64,000 bases of DNA from contig JAISHO010000010.1 in NCBI GenBank assembly GCA_031262485.1, positions 1 to 64,000 on the forward strand, given 5' to 3'. Shown here in pieces: positions 49,840-58,274 of this stretch. Within the stretch, counting starts at the first letter, position 1. Each line of letters opens with the position of its first letter. Under the pieces are notes generated by a model that saw only the letters and a program-made list of their open reading frames with translations, was not told the DNA's origin and made no database searches. The DNA comes from Propionibacteriaceae bacterium. GTDB lineage: Bacteria > Actinomycetota > Actinomycetes > Propionibacteriales > Propionibacteriaceae. Made by a program: the position numbers and the translations under genes.

Positions 49840-49930
49840 TCGATCCGTTGACAGCCCCGCCCCTGTCCACCTAGCATCCTGTTACGCATTGCCACGTGTG
49901 CAATGACGTGAGTTTCATTGCTTGGGACGG
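49840..49930 (-). repeat. 91-bp inverted repeat, left copy, upstream of rbsA
   Basis: The complement of this segment matches 55094-55184 in 76 of 91 positions without gaps. The two bracket the rbsACBK operon in inverted orientation. Best-conserved part: the 31 bases covering TAACAGGATGCTAGGTGGAC. Confidence 0.85.
49887..49905. promoter_or_regulatory. candidate operator of the rbs operon
   Basis: CATTGC-CACGTGT-GCAATG, arms perfect, about 80 bases before rbsA. It has the size and CG centre of LacI-family operators. A LacI-type regulator is encoded at 60432-61478; linkage is conjecture. The downstream repeat keeps CATTGC...GCAA. Confidence 0.45.
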
Positions 49931-49983
49931 TGTCGTGCCGGGCCGTGAAGCCCCCGAACGATCCCTCGATCCTTGTGACGCTC

Positions 49984-51747
49984 ATGACTGACCTTTTCCC
50001 TCCTGACGCCGATGTCGCCCCTGGAGTTATCTACCGTGGAGACGCGCCTGCCGGAGCGTCCGAGGCGACGGCGGAGGGGCCGGGAATGGGGATGGGCGGT
50101 TTCGCGGCCCCGGGGCAGGCGCCGCTCGTCCGCCTCGAGCGTGTGGCGAAACGGTTCGGGCCCGTCACCGTCCTCGACGACGTCACACTCGACCTCTATC
50201 CCGGCGAGGTGCTCGTCTTGCTGGGGGAGAACGGCGCGGGCAAGTCGACGCTCATCAAGATGCTGGCTGGGGTGCACGAGCCGGATTCCGGGCGCATCCT
50301 CGTCGACGGCAGCCCTGTCACCCTCGGGTCGATCCACGCGGCCGAGGCGTTGGGGATCGCGACGATTCACCAAGAGCTCTCCGTCGTGCCGCAGATGTCA
50401 GTGGCGGAGAACGTCCTCCTCGGGCACACGCCGAGCAAGGGTGGATTGGTCGACCGCAAGGCCCTTCGCGCACAGGCCCGCGCGGCGCTCGCCCTCGTCG
50501 GGTTCGACGATGTCGACGTCGACGCGCCGATCGGGCACCTCGGCGTGGTACGCCAGCAACTCGTCATGATCGCCAAGGCGTTGAGCCGTCAATCGCGCCT
50601 TGTCATCCTCGACGAGCCGACGGCCGCGTTGACGGGGGCGGAGACGGAGATCCTCTTCGGCCTCATGGAGGATTTACGACGTCGGGGCGTGGCGATGGTG
50701 TTCATCAGCCACCACCTCGAGGAGGTGGCCCGGATCGGCGACCGGGTGGCGGTCTTGCGTGACGGACGCCTCATCGACACCGTCGCGGCCGAGACGCCGC
50801 AGGATGAGCTCATCCGCCTCATGGTGGGACGTTCGATCGACAATCACTATCCGCGCAGGCGTGATTACGACGGCGCCGACGACGTTCTGCTCGACGTCCG
50901 TTCCCTCAACCGGCGTGGGACGTTGCATGACATCTCGCTGACGGTTCGAGCCGGCGAGGTGGTCGGGGTCGCCGGGCTCGTCGGCTCGGGGCGAAGTGAG
51001 CTCATCCGGGCCATCGCCGGGGCCGACCACTACGACTCTGGCGAGGTCGTCGTCGAAGGACACCCCGTGTTGAGTGGGCGGATCGCGGCCGCGATCGACG
51101 CCGGGATCGGGCATGTGCCGGAGGATCGCAAGAGCCAAGGGCTCGTCCTGCCCGCCTCCGTCGCGGAGAACATCGGTTACGCCACGATGGCGGCAACCTC
51201 CCATGCCGGTCTCGTCGATCGGCGAGGCCAGCGGAGCCGGGCCGGCGCCGTCGCCGAACGCCTGCGGGTGCGCATGCGCGACCTGGATCAGGCGGTGCGC
51301 GACCTCTCCGGCGGCAACCAGCAGAAAGTCGTCTTTGCTCGCTGGGCGTTGGCCGGATCCCGCGTCCTCCTCCTCGACGAGCCGACCCGCGGCGTCGACG
51401 TCGGCGCCCGCGTCGAGATCTATGAGTTCATCAACGAGGTCACCGCGGCCGGGGGAGCCGTCCTCATGGTCTCGAGCGACTTGCCCGAAGTGCTCGGCAT
51501 GTCCGATCGCGTCCTCGTCATGAACAACGGACGGATCGCCGGGGAACGCGACGCGGCGACCGCCACCCAAGACGACATCATGACGCTCGCCGCCAGCGCC
51601 CTCGGCGACGAGCTGACGCCAGGTTCGGGACGGGGCGGGACAACGGTCACCAGTCTGGAAGGTTCCCTCGCCCCAGTCGCCACACCACGCCCGACCCCGG
51701 ACCTCGCGCCCGATCCGGCCCCCCACCTCGACAAGGATCTTCGATGA
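49984..51747 (+). CDS. rbsA: ribose/sugar ABC transporter ATP-binding protein RbsA
   Basis: 587 residues with two fused ATP-binding cassettes. First: LLGENGAGKSTLIKMLAG (Walker A) and LVILDEPTAALTGAE (Walker B). Second: GVAGLVGSGRSELIRAIAG, the degenerate Walker A usual in RbsA-type proteins, LSGGNQQKVVFARW (signature) and VLLLDEPTRGVDVG. About 60 extra N-terminal residues (PDADVAPGVIYRGDAP) are polar. ATG 49984 is the first Met with sense sequence; no strong ribosome site is seen. The ATG of the permease overlaps the stop (ATGA). Specificity for ribose follows from the rbsB and rbsK neighbours and is not proved. Confidence 0.92.
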   Translation: MTDLFPPDADVAPGVIYRGDAPAGASEATAEGPGMGMGGFAAPGQAPLVRLERVAKRFGPVTVLDDVTLDLYPGEVLVLLGENGAGKSTLIKMLAGVHEPDSGRILVDGSPVTLGSIHAAEALGIATIHQELSVVPQMSVAENVLLGHTPSKGGLVDRKALRAQARAALALVGFDDVDVDAPIGHLGVVRQQLVMIAKALSRQSRLVILDEPTAALTGAETEILFGLMEDLRRRGVAMVFISHHLEEVARIGDRVAVLRDGRLIDTVAAETPQDELIRLMVGRSIDNHYPRRRDYDGADDVLLDVRSLNRRGTLHDISLTVRAGEVVGVAGLVGSGRSELIRAIAGADHYDSGEVVVEGHPVLSGRIAAAIDAGIGHVPEDRKSQGLVLPASVAENIGYATMAATSHAGLVDRRGQRSRAGAVAERLRVRMRDLDQAVRDLSGGNQQKVVFARWALAGSRVLLLDEPTRGVDVGARVEIYEFINEVTAAGGAVLMVSSDLPEVLGMSDRVLVMNNGRIAGERDAATATQDDIMTLAASALGDELTPGSGRGGTTVTSLEGSLAPVATPRPTPDLAPDPAPHLDKDLR

Positions 51748-52772
51748 CGACGACCGCCCCCGCCCCCTCCACGCCCGATCCCGGGCCCGCGACCAGCGGA
51801 TCCGACCGCGCGACCGCGACCGCGTCTTCGTCCACCACCGCGCGCCTGCGCCGGTTCGCCTCGGACAACGGAGCCTTGCTCGGCCTCCTCGTCCTCTGTC
51901 TCGCCCTCTTCATCGCCACCCCGCACTTCCTGACCGGTCCCAACCTTCTCAACGTCGGCATCCAAGCGGCCGCCATCGCCGTCCTCGCCTTCGGGCAGAC
52001 CTTCGTCATCGTCACCGCCGGCATCGACCTCTCCGTCGGCTCGGTGGCGGCGTTGTCGTCGATGATCTGTTGTTGGATGTTCGTCAACACCCCCTTGCCA
52101 GGCGGGATCGCACTGGTCTTGGGCCTGGCGGCCGGGCTGCTCACCGGCGTCGTCTCCGGCGCGGCCGTCGCCTACGGCAAACTGCCCGCCTTCATCGCGA
52201 CCCTCGCCATGCTCTCCGTCGCCCGCGGCCTCACCCTCGTCATCTCCGACGGCCGCCCCATCGACACCCCCGGGGCGGTCTCCTTCCTCGGCGGCAGCCT
52301 CGGGCCGATCCCCGTGCCGATCCTCGTCCTCATCGTCGCCGGAGTCGTGTGCGCCTTCATCCTCAACCGCACCGTCATGGGACGGTCGATGTACGCCGTC
52401 GGCGGCAACGAGGAAGCGGCCCGGTTGGCGGGATTGCCGGTCAAGCGCGTCCTCGTCACCGTCTACGGACTCTCCGGTCTGTACGCCGCCCTGGCCGGCA
52501 TGCTGCTGGCCGGCCGCCTCAACTCGGCCAATCCCCAAGCCGCCTCCGGCTACGAGCTCGACGCCATCGCCGCCGTCGTCATCGGCGGGGCCTCCCTGGC
52601 CGGCGGCTCCGGGCGGGCCTCCGGCACCCTCGTCGGCGCGCTCATCCTCGCCGTCATCCGCAACGGGCTCAACATCCTCAACGTCTCGTCGTTCTGGCAG
52701 CAAGTCGTCATCGGGCTCGTCATCGCTGCGGCCGTCGGGATCGACGTTTTGCGACACCGCCGGGGATCCTGA
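51744..52772 (+). CDS. rbsC: ribose ABC transporter permease RbsC
   Basis: 342 residues, 8-10 membrane helices after a 40-residue polar N-terminus. AIAVLAFGQTFVIVTAGIDLSVGSVAALSSMI is the highly conserved first half of RbsC/AraH permeases, and GRSMYAVGGNEEAARLAGLPVKRVLVTVYGLSG the cytoplasmic coupling loop; GASLAGGSGRASGTLVGALILAVIRNGLNIL lies near the end. It forms the channel of the sugar importer with RbsA. Overlaps rbsA by four bases. Confidence 0.93.
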   Translation: MTTTAPAPSTPDPGPATSGSDRATATASSSTTARLRRFASDNGALLGLLVLCLALFIATPHFLTGPNLLNVGIQAAAIAVLAFGQTFVIVTAGIDLSVGSVAALSSMICCWMFVNTPLPGGIALVLGLAAGLLTGVVSGAAVAYGKLPAFIATLAMLSVARGLTLVISDGRPIDTPGAVSFLGGSLGPIPVPILVLIVAGVVCAFILNRTVMGRSMYAVGGNEEAARLAGLPVKRVLVTVYGLSGLYAALAGMLLAGRLNSANPQAASGYELDAIAAVVIGGASLAGGSGRASGTLVGALILAVIRNGLNILNVSSFWQQVVIGLVIAAAVGIDVLRHRRGS

Positions 52773-52861
52773 CGAAGCCACCAGACGAGACATATGACGC
52801 CCGCTCGACGCCCGCCACCCCACGAACCGTCTCTCCATCACCACCAACCCTCTAGGAGACC

Positions 52862-53818
52862 ATGATGCACACCCCCCTCCGATCCCTCGCCGCGTGCGCC
52901 GCCGCGCTCTGTTTGACCTTGTCACTGAGTGCTTGCGGCCGCGGCGAGACGAGCTCGGACGACGATTCTGGCGAGAAGACGTACAACGTCACCCTCGCCC
53001 TCTCGACGCTCAACAATCCCTTCTTCGTCGACGTCCGTGACGGCGCGCAAGACGAAGCCGACGCGCAAGGTGTCACCCTCGACGTCATCGACGCGCAAAA
53101 CGACGCCACGACACAGTCGAATGGCATACAAACGGCGGTCGTCGCTCAAGCCGATGGCATCATCATCAACCCCGTCGACTCCGACGCCGCCGCAGCCGCC
53201 ATCCAACCGGCCCTCGACGCCTCCTTGCCCGTCGTCGCCGTCGACCGGGCTGTCAACGGCGCCACCGTCGACTCGTATATCGCCTCCGACAATGTCGCCG
53301 GCGGTTCCCAGGCGGCCGACGCCCTCGCCGCCGCCATCGGCGAGACCGGCTCCATCATCGTGCTCGAGGGCCAAGCCGGCGCCTCCGCCAACCGCGACCG
53401 CATCGAAGGCTTCACCGAGGGGATCGCGGCCTACCCGAACATCACCGTCGTCGCCCAACAGACCGCCAATTTCGACCGCACCGAAGGCCTCGACGTGACA
53501 ACGAACCTGCTCCAAGCCCACCCGGATGTCGTCGGCATCTTCGCCGCCAACGATGAGATGGCCCTCGGAGCGATCCAAGCGCTCGGCGCGCGCGCCGGCG
53601 CCGAAGTCAAGGTTGTCGGTTTCGATGGTTCCGAGGACGGCCTGGCCGCCGTCGAAGCTGGGACGTTGACGGCGACGATCGCCCAACAGCCGAAGGAACT
53701 GGGCGCCACGTCGGTGCGCGTCATGGTCCAGATCCTCAAGGGCGAGACGGTCGAGGCGACGCAGTCCGTCGCCGTCGAGACGGTCACGAGCGAGAATGTG
53801 GCTGATTTCTTGAGTTGA
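52862..53818 (+). CDS. rbsB: ribose ABC transporter substrate-binding lipoprotein RbsB
   Basis: 318 residues. A lipoprotein signal with lipobox LSLSACG (Cys near 25) precedes the periplasmic-binding-protein type I fold: LALSTLNNPFFVDVRDGAQDEA, DGIIINPVDSDAAAAAIQPAL, VVAVDRAVNG, ASANRDRIEGFTEGI and GIFAANDEMALGAIQAL. The pattern (NPFF, NPVDS, VDR, ANDEMALG) is that of RbsB. AGGAG stands 3 bases from ATG 52862 and 6 from ATG 52865, so the second ATG may be the true start. Captures the sugar outside the cell and hands it to RbsC. Confidence 0.93.
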   Translation: MMHTPLRSLAACAAALCLTLSLSACGRGETSSDDDSGEKTYNVTLALSTLNNPFFVDVRDGAQDEADAQGVTLDVIDAQNDATTQSNGIQTAVVAQADGIIINPVDSDAAAAAIQPALDASLPVVAVDRAVNGATVDSYIASDNVAGGSQAADALAAAIGETGSIIVLEGQAGASANRDRIEGFTEGIAAYPNITVVAQQTANFDRTEGLDVTTNLLQAHPDVVGIFAANDEMALGAIQALGARAGAEVKVVGFDGSEDGLAAVEAGTLTATIAQQPKELGATSVRVMVQILKGETVEATQSVAVETVTSENVADFLS

Positions 53819-53978
53819 GCGATGCCTCGGGGCGGCGTGGTTGTGCGAGATGCTCGGAGCGCAGCCACGTCGTCCTGGGCCCTTTCGCCCTAGCCACACC
53901 GAAGAGAGATGACCGTGACGAATCGATGCTTCATTGTCGGTGGGCAAGCCTTGCCACGAACGAGGAAAGAGGATGACG

Positions 53979-55088
53979 ATGACGAAGCCACCGGGTGACA
54001 ACGCCCGCGCCGACGGCGGGTCCCTTACTGTCGACAACGCTGACGCGAGCGAGAACCCTCATTTCGCCGTCGGCCTCCCCGTGGCCGGCGACGCTCCTCA
54101 CCCTGAGATCGTCGTCGTCGGCTCGATCAACGCCGACCTCATGATCCGCACCGACCGTCGCCCCGGCGCGGGCGAAACCGTGCTGGGCCGATCGTTGGCG
54201 ATCATGCCCGGTGGCAAGGGGGCCAACCAAGCGGTGGCGGCCGCCCGGCGCGGGGCCCGTGTCGCTCTCGTCGGGGCTGTCGGCGACGACCCCTACGCCG
54301 AACCGGCGCTCGCCCACCTGCGTTCCAGCGGCGTCGACCTCGCGGCCGTCGCGGAGGTCGTGGGCGAATCGACCGGGGTGGCCGTCATCACCGTCGACGC
54401 CACCGGTGACAACTCCATCATCGTCATCGCGGGGGCGAACGGCACGGTCAGCGCCGAACGAGTCGACGCGGTCGCCTCGACCATCGCAAGCGCGCCCATC
54501 GTCGTCCTCCAAATGGAGATCCCCCTCGACGGCGTCGCCCGCGCCGCGGCCCTCGCACGCGGGCGGCTCATCGTCAACCTCGCCCCCGTCGTCGAGCTTG
54601 ACCCGGCCATCCTGCTGCGCGCCGACCCCCTCGTCGTCAACGAGCACGAGGCTGCGACGGCCGTCGCGATTCTGACCGGCGTCGTCGGCGATGACAGTGA
54701 ACCCATCTCTGTTCCCTCGTCGACCCTTCAGCTAGGCGATGAGATCCTCGGAACTGACGACGAGACGGTGAAGGTGCCACCCGAGCAGTCCCGCGTCGCG
54801 CGCCTCCTCGCCGCCGGAGTTCCTAGTGTCGTCTGCACGATCGGCGCCCGCGGCGCGCTCGTCGGCCGAGTCGGTGAGGAGATCGTCGCCATCCCCTCGC
54901 CACGGGTCGAAGCCGTCGACACCACCGGCGCCGGCGACGCCTTCGTCGGGGCGTTAGCTCATGAACTCGCCCAGGGAACCGACCTCGTCGAAGCCTCCCG
55001 CCGAGCGGCGCGCGTCGCCGCCTTCAGCGTCCAGCGGGCTGGAGCCCAACCGTCATATCCAGGGCCGGGCGACGAACTACCTGTGTGA
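53979..55088 (+). CDS. rbsK: ribokinase RbsK (PfkB family)
   Basis: 369 residues. The core starts at about residue 45 (EIVVVGSINADLMIRTDRRPGAGETVLG, PGGKGANQAVAAAR), with TGVAVITVD, LVVNEHEAATA and the PfkB signature VDTTGAGDAFVGALAHE, where the Asp is catalytic. It phosphorylates ribose to ribose-5-phosphate. An insertion of about 35 residues (SEPISVPSSTLQLGDEILG) after the NEHE motif is longer than in E. coli. ATG 53979 is best spaced from AAAGAGG; ATG 53973 is possible. Last gene of the operon. Order A-C-B-K is intact; the regulator rbsR and the mutarotase rbsD are absent. Confidence 0.93.
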   Translation: MTKPPGDNARADGGSLTVDNADASENPHFAVGLPVAGDAPHPEIVVVGSINADLMIRTDRRPGAGETVLGRSLAIMPGGKGANQAVAAARRGARVALVGAVGDDPYAEPALAHLRSSGVDLAAVAEVVGESTGVAVITVDATGDNSIIVIAGANGTVSAERVDAVASTIASAPIVVLQMEIPLDGVARAAALARGRLIVNLAPVVELDPAILLRADPLVVNEHEAATAVAILTGVVGDDSEPISVPSSTLQLGDEILGTDDETVKVPPEQSRVARLLAAGVPSVVCTIGARGALVGRVGEEIVAIPSPRVEAVDTTGAGDAFVGALAHELAQGTDLVEASRRAARVAAFSVQRAGAQPSYPGPGDELPV

Positions 55089-55093
55089 CGACG

Positions 55094-55184
55094 CCATCCC
55101 AAAAAATGAAGATCACAGCATTGCACACGAGGCAACGGGTAACAGGATGCTAGGTGGACGAGGGCAGGGCCGTCGACGGATCGA
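55094..55184 (+). repeat. 91-bp inverted repeat, right copy, downstream of rbsK
   Basis: Partner of 49840-49930, begins six bases after the rbsK stop. 84 per cent identical in inverted orientation. See the finding for the interpretation. Confidence 0.85.
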
Positions 55185-55278
55185 TGCGACGCCTCCCGTG
55201 GCTGAGCTCGATGCGATGCCTCATAGTCACATGCCCGCGTGGGGTGATTGGGTGTAGGGTTTCCTCTATAGCTAAAGT

Positions 55279-55896
55279 ATGGGTATCAAGGTTTTCCGAC
55301 GGAGGGATGGAGTGGCCGTGATGGGCGAAACGTTGTTAGCGGGTCTTCCCCCGACGTTCCGCTATGCCGAAGCGGTCCGCGCAATCGGCGAACGGCAGCT
55401 CCGTAATCTCGTTAAACAAGGAAAAATCGTTCTTCTAGCCCGGGGCCTCTATCGCAAGCAAGATTGGCATGGTGATGAGGATCTCGTCGAGATCTCGTCC
55501 TTAGCCGATCAGGCGACGATCTGCTTGCGCTCGGCGTTGGCGCGCCATGATCTCATTGACGATATTCCCGCCGCCATCGACATCGCCTTACCGCAAGGCC
55601 GTTGGTCGCCGGTGACTCGGATGCCAGTGAACTGGCATCACTTCAACGTCGATACATTCGAGATTGGTCGGGGAGTCGTCGACGTCGGGGCCGGAAGGAC
55701 GATCGGCTTGTACTCGCCAGAACGCAGCATCATCGACGCCTACCGTCTGCGTCATCGCGAAGGCTCCGATATCGCCCTTGAGGCGCTGAAGCGCTGGCTT
55801 CGAGCTGGTGGACAACCGTCCTCCTTGCTTGTGATGGCTGGTTCATTCCCGCAGGTGCTTCCCGTTCTACGTTCAACTTTGGAGGTGTTGTTGTGA
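55279..55896 (+). CDS. abiEi: AbiEi family antitoxin
   Basis: 205 residues. The N-terminal half is a winged-helix domain (PPTFRYAEAVRAIGERQLRNLVKQGKIVLLARGLYRKQD), which ends in the RGLYR motif typical of AbiEi and binds its own promoter. The C-terminal half (TICLRSALARHDLID, DIALPQGRWSPVTRMP, VGLYSPERSIIDAYRLRHREG) neutralises the toxin. Three starts are possible: ATG 55279, GTG 55312 with CGGAGGGA upstream, or ATG 55321; the longest is listed. GTGA overlap with abiEii. Confidence 0.88.
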   Translation: MGIKVFRRRDGVAVMGETLLAGLPPTFRYAEAVRAIGERQLRNLVKQGKIVLLARGLYRKQDWHGDEDLVEISSLADQATICLRSALARHDLIDDIPAAIDIALPQGRWSPVTRMPVNWHHFNVDTFEIGRGVVDVGAGRTIGLYSPERSIIDAYRLRHREGSDIALEALKRWLRAGGQPSSLLVMAGSFPQVLPVLRSTLEVLL

Positions 55897-56798
55897 GCCG
55901 AGTGACCCGGGAAACAGCGGCTGGGGCCGCTTATCTAGATCTTCAGAATCAGGCCCGGCGGGCGAAACGTCCCACCGACGAGGCACATCAGCTCTACGCG
56001 CTGGAAGGGTTCCTTTCGCGTCTCTCAGAGAGCCCTTACGTCGACACCCTCGTGCTCAAGGGTGGATTCCTAATGACCGCTTTCGATGCTCGCCGCCCCA
56101 CCCGCGATGTCGATTTGGAAGCTCTTGCTTTCAGTAATGACGTGTCAGATGTCGTCGATCTCGTGAGGGGAATTCTCGAGGTCACACCGAAGGAGGATGA
56201 CGGTCTCCTGTTCGACTTGTCGACCATCAAGGGTGGTGTCATCCGTGACGGCGATGAGTACACCGGTGTCCGTGTTGATGTGGTGGCGCACCTTGCCACG
56301 GCGATCATCCGATTCCATATCGACGTGAACGTCGGTGACCCGATCTGGCCGTCGCCGAGCCCTGTCAAGGTGCCCCGCCTTCGCGGCGGGCCGCCCATTG
56401 AATTGATCGGTTATCCCCTCCCCATGGTGTACGCGGAGAAAATTGTGACAGCTGTTCAGCGCGGAATCGGCAACACGCGGTGGCGTGATTTCGCTGATAT
56501 TTGGACTTTGATCCAGCATCATTCCGTCGAAGGAACGTTGACGCAGCGTGCTTGCCAAGTCGTCGCCGATCATCGAAATGTTGAGCTCATGCCGCTGAGC
56601 ATCGCTCTTAACGGGTTTGCCGACCTCGCGCAGAATCAGTGGAAATTATGGTTGCGACGTCAGATCTTCGGTAATTTGCCTCAGCGGTTCGATGAGGTGC
56701 TTGAGAGCGTCGTCTCTTTTGCTGATCCGATCCTCGCGAATGAGGTAGGTCATTTGGTGTGGGAACCCGAATCTGGAGCATGGATTTCTGTGGAATAA
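55893..56798 (+). CDS. abiEii: AbiEii family nucleotidyltransferase toxin
   Basis: 301 residues. DUF1814-type nucleotidyltransferase: VLKGGFLMTAFDARRPTRDVDLEAL holds the KGG and R-x-T-R-D-x-D motifs that bind metal and nucleotide. FHIDVNVGDPIWPSP and YPLPMVYAEKIVTAVQRG are the later family blocks. AbiE works as a type IV toxin-antitoxin and phage-abortive pair, in which this enzyme is the growth-stopping partner. It starts with GTG overlapping the abiEi stop. Convergent with hemE, 47 bases away. Confidence 0.88.
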   Translation: MSRVTRETAAGAAYLDLQNQARRAKRPTDEAHQLYALEGFLSRLSESPYVDTLVLKGGFLMTAFDARRPTRDVDLEALAFSNDVSDVVDLVRGILEVTPKEDDGLLFDLSTIKGGVIRDGDEYTGVRVDVVAHLATAIIRFHIDVNVGDPIWPSPSPVKVPRLRGGPPIELIGYPLPMVYAEKIVTAVQRGIGNTRWRDFADIWTLIQHHSVEGTLTQRACQVVADHRNVELMPLSIALNGFADLAQNQWKLWLRRQIFGNLPQRFDEVLESVVSFADPILANEVGHLVWEPESGAWISVE

Positions 56799-56845
56799 CT
56801 AAACATCTCCTGACGCTGTGTAGTTCTAGTTTTGCGTTCTTATAC

Positions 56846-58033
56846 TCATTCTGGACTCTGATGTATTAACTCGACGATGCGCGTGAGCACCTCGGGATCC
56901 GTCTCCGGAGGGACGCCGTGGCCGAGGTTGACGACGTGTCCGGGCGCCTGTCCGTTGACCGCGTGGCGCCCGCGTTCGATGACATCGCGGACGTGGGCTT
57001 CGAGGACGGGCCACGGCGCCGCGAGGCGGGCGGGATCGATGTTGCCTTGGACAACCACATTCGGACCGAGGGTGTCGATCGCCTCGTCGAGGGGGGTGCG
57101 GTAGTCGACGCCGACGGCGACACTAGTGAGGCCAGCCGAGCGGACGACGTCGCGGAGCGAGGTGAGAAGGTGTCCTGCGCCGACGCCGAAGTGGATGGCG
57201 GGGACTCCGAGGTCCACACCGCCAGGTGATGAGGGGACGACTGGCTCGATCCGGAGATCGGCCACATGGCTGAGCGCGTCAGTCGAGGCCCAGGCGACGT
57301 GGGTGTCGTAATCCACCTTCGAGAGTGACCCGGCCCATGAGTCGAACAGTTGGACGGCCGAGGCGCCGGCCACGACTTGGGCGTGGAGGAAGCGACCGGT
57401 CAGGTCGGCTGTCCACGCCATGAGGCGGCGCCAACTGTCGGGGTCGGTGTGCATGAGGGCGCGGGCGGCGAGGTGGTCGCGCGAGGGTTTTCCCTCGACG
57501 AGATAGGCGGCCAGCGTGAAGGGCGCTCCTCCGAAGCCGATGAGCGGGGTGGTGGGAGCCTCCATCGTCGCGGCGTGCTCGTCGAGCAAGGCGATCGTGT
57601 GGGCGACTCCGTCGCGGATCGGCGTCAGCGCTTCGTCGGTGAGTTCGTGTTCGGTCAGGCGCGCGATGTCGTCAGCCGTGCGGTAGGGCTGGTCGAGGAC
57701 GGGGCCGACTCCCGGTTTGATGTCGACGCCCACGCCGGCCAGTTTGAGCGGCACGACGATGTCGGAGAAGAAGATCGCCGCGTCGACCCCGTGGCGCCGC
57801 ACCGGCTGCACCGTCAACTCGGACGCCAATTCCGGCCGCAAGCAGGCGTCGAGCATGGCGATCCCCGCCCTGGCTTTTCGGTACTCCGGCAGCGACCGTC
57901 CGGCTTGCCGCATGAACCACACCGGCAACCGCTCTGGCCGATCCCCCCGCAATGCCCGGATCAAGGGCGCCTGGGTCGTCCGCCCGTCGCACAAGGGATG
58001 ATCCGGCGGGAGGGGGGTGACGTCAACACTCAT
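56846..58033 (-). CDS. hemE: uroporphyrinogen decarboxylase HemE
   Basis: 395 residues. LPVWFMRQAGRSLPEYRK is the conserved substrate loop, followed by AAIFFSDIVVPLKLAGVGVDIKPGVGP, GFGGAPFTLAAYLVEG and VQGNIDPARLAAPW, GHVVNLGHGVPPETDP. It removes four carboxyl groups to give coproporphyrinogen III. ATG 58033 is chosen from the family start; longer frames upstream lack conservation. Divergent from hemA with 241 bases between. Confidence 0.95.
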   Translation of the reverse strand: MSVDVTPLPPDHPLCDGRTTQAPLIRALRGDRPERLPVWFMRQAGRSLPEYRKARAGIAMLDACLRPELASELTVQPVRRHGVDAAIFFSDIVVPLKLAGVGVDIKPGVGPVLDQPYRTADDIARLTEHELTDEALTPIRDGVAHTIALLDEHAATMEAPTTPLIGFGGAPFTLAAYLVEGKPSRDHLAARALMHTDPDSWRRLMAWTADLTGRFLHAQVVAGASAVQLFDSWAGSLSKVDYDTHVAWASTDALSHVADLRIEPVVPSSPGGVDLGVPAIHFGVGAGHLLTSLRDVVRSAGLTSVAVGVDYRTPLDEAIDTLGPNVVVQGNIDPARLAAPWPVLEAHVRDVIERGRHAVNGQAPGHVVNLGHGVPPETDPEVLTRIVELIHQSPE

Positions 58034-58145
58034 AAAAGCGATTCTGCCGGATCGAGCTCGACAATGACCGCCGCAGAGTCGTGAGAGCGTATCAAATCCT
58101 CTATAGGTACCCCCTTGCTGTATACAGTTAGGAGGGCAACTAATC

Positions 58146-58193
58146 ATGGTTTCAATGATGAGCGGGCCGTGGAATCCACTACCGCGAACATGA
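58146..58193 (+). CDS. mini reading frame 1 before hemA
   Basis: 15 codons, MVSMMSGPWNPLPRT. GGAGGG (58131-58136) is 9 bases before the ATG, the best ribosome site in the whole gap. The TGA stop overlaps the ATG of mini frame 2 (ATGA, 58190-58193). A palindrome CTGTATACAG lies upstream at 58118-58127. Confidence 0.35.
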   Translation: MVSMMSGPWNPLPRT

Positions 58194-58261
58194 TGGTGAT
58201 GAGCAAGATTCATGGCACCCCTCAACGCCCCGTGATGGCGCTGTTTTCCCTCGTCCCCTAG
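58190..58261 (+). CDS. mini reading frame 2 before hemA
   Basis: 23 codons starting ATGATGGTGATG, ending GCGCTGTTTTCCCTCGTCCCC, TAG at 58259. It overlaps frame 1 and stops 13 bases before the hemA GTG. Could be a regulatory leader or chance. The stop overlaps the TAGAGT box. Confidence 0.3.
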   Translation: MMVMSKIHGTPQRPVMALFSLVP

Positions 58262-58264
58262 AGT
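58259..58264 (+). promoter_or_regulatory. -10 box before hemA
   Basis: TAGAGT ends 10 bases before GTG 58275. It would give a near-leaderless hemA mRNA, in addition to any longer transcript through the mini frames. Confidence 0.4.
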
Positions 58265-58274
58265 TCTCCCTAGC

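Larger units (their letters stand above)
49551..49983. other. divergent control region of the GH13 and rbs genes
   Basis: 433 bases without a supported gene. It holds the left 91-base inverted repeat (49840-49930). A minus-strand frame over the repeat (49788-49985) is discussed under rejected items. Confidence 0.5.

Noticed and set aside
49788..49985. 65-codon minus-strand frame over the left rbs repeat
   Set aside because: No ribosome site and it crosses the rbsA start; its similarity to a frame over the right copy follows from the DNA repeat itself.
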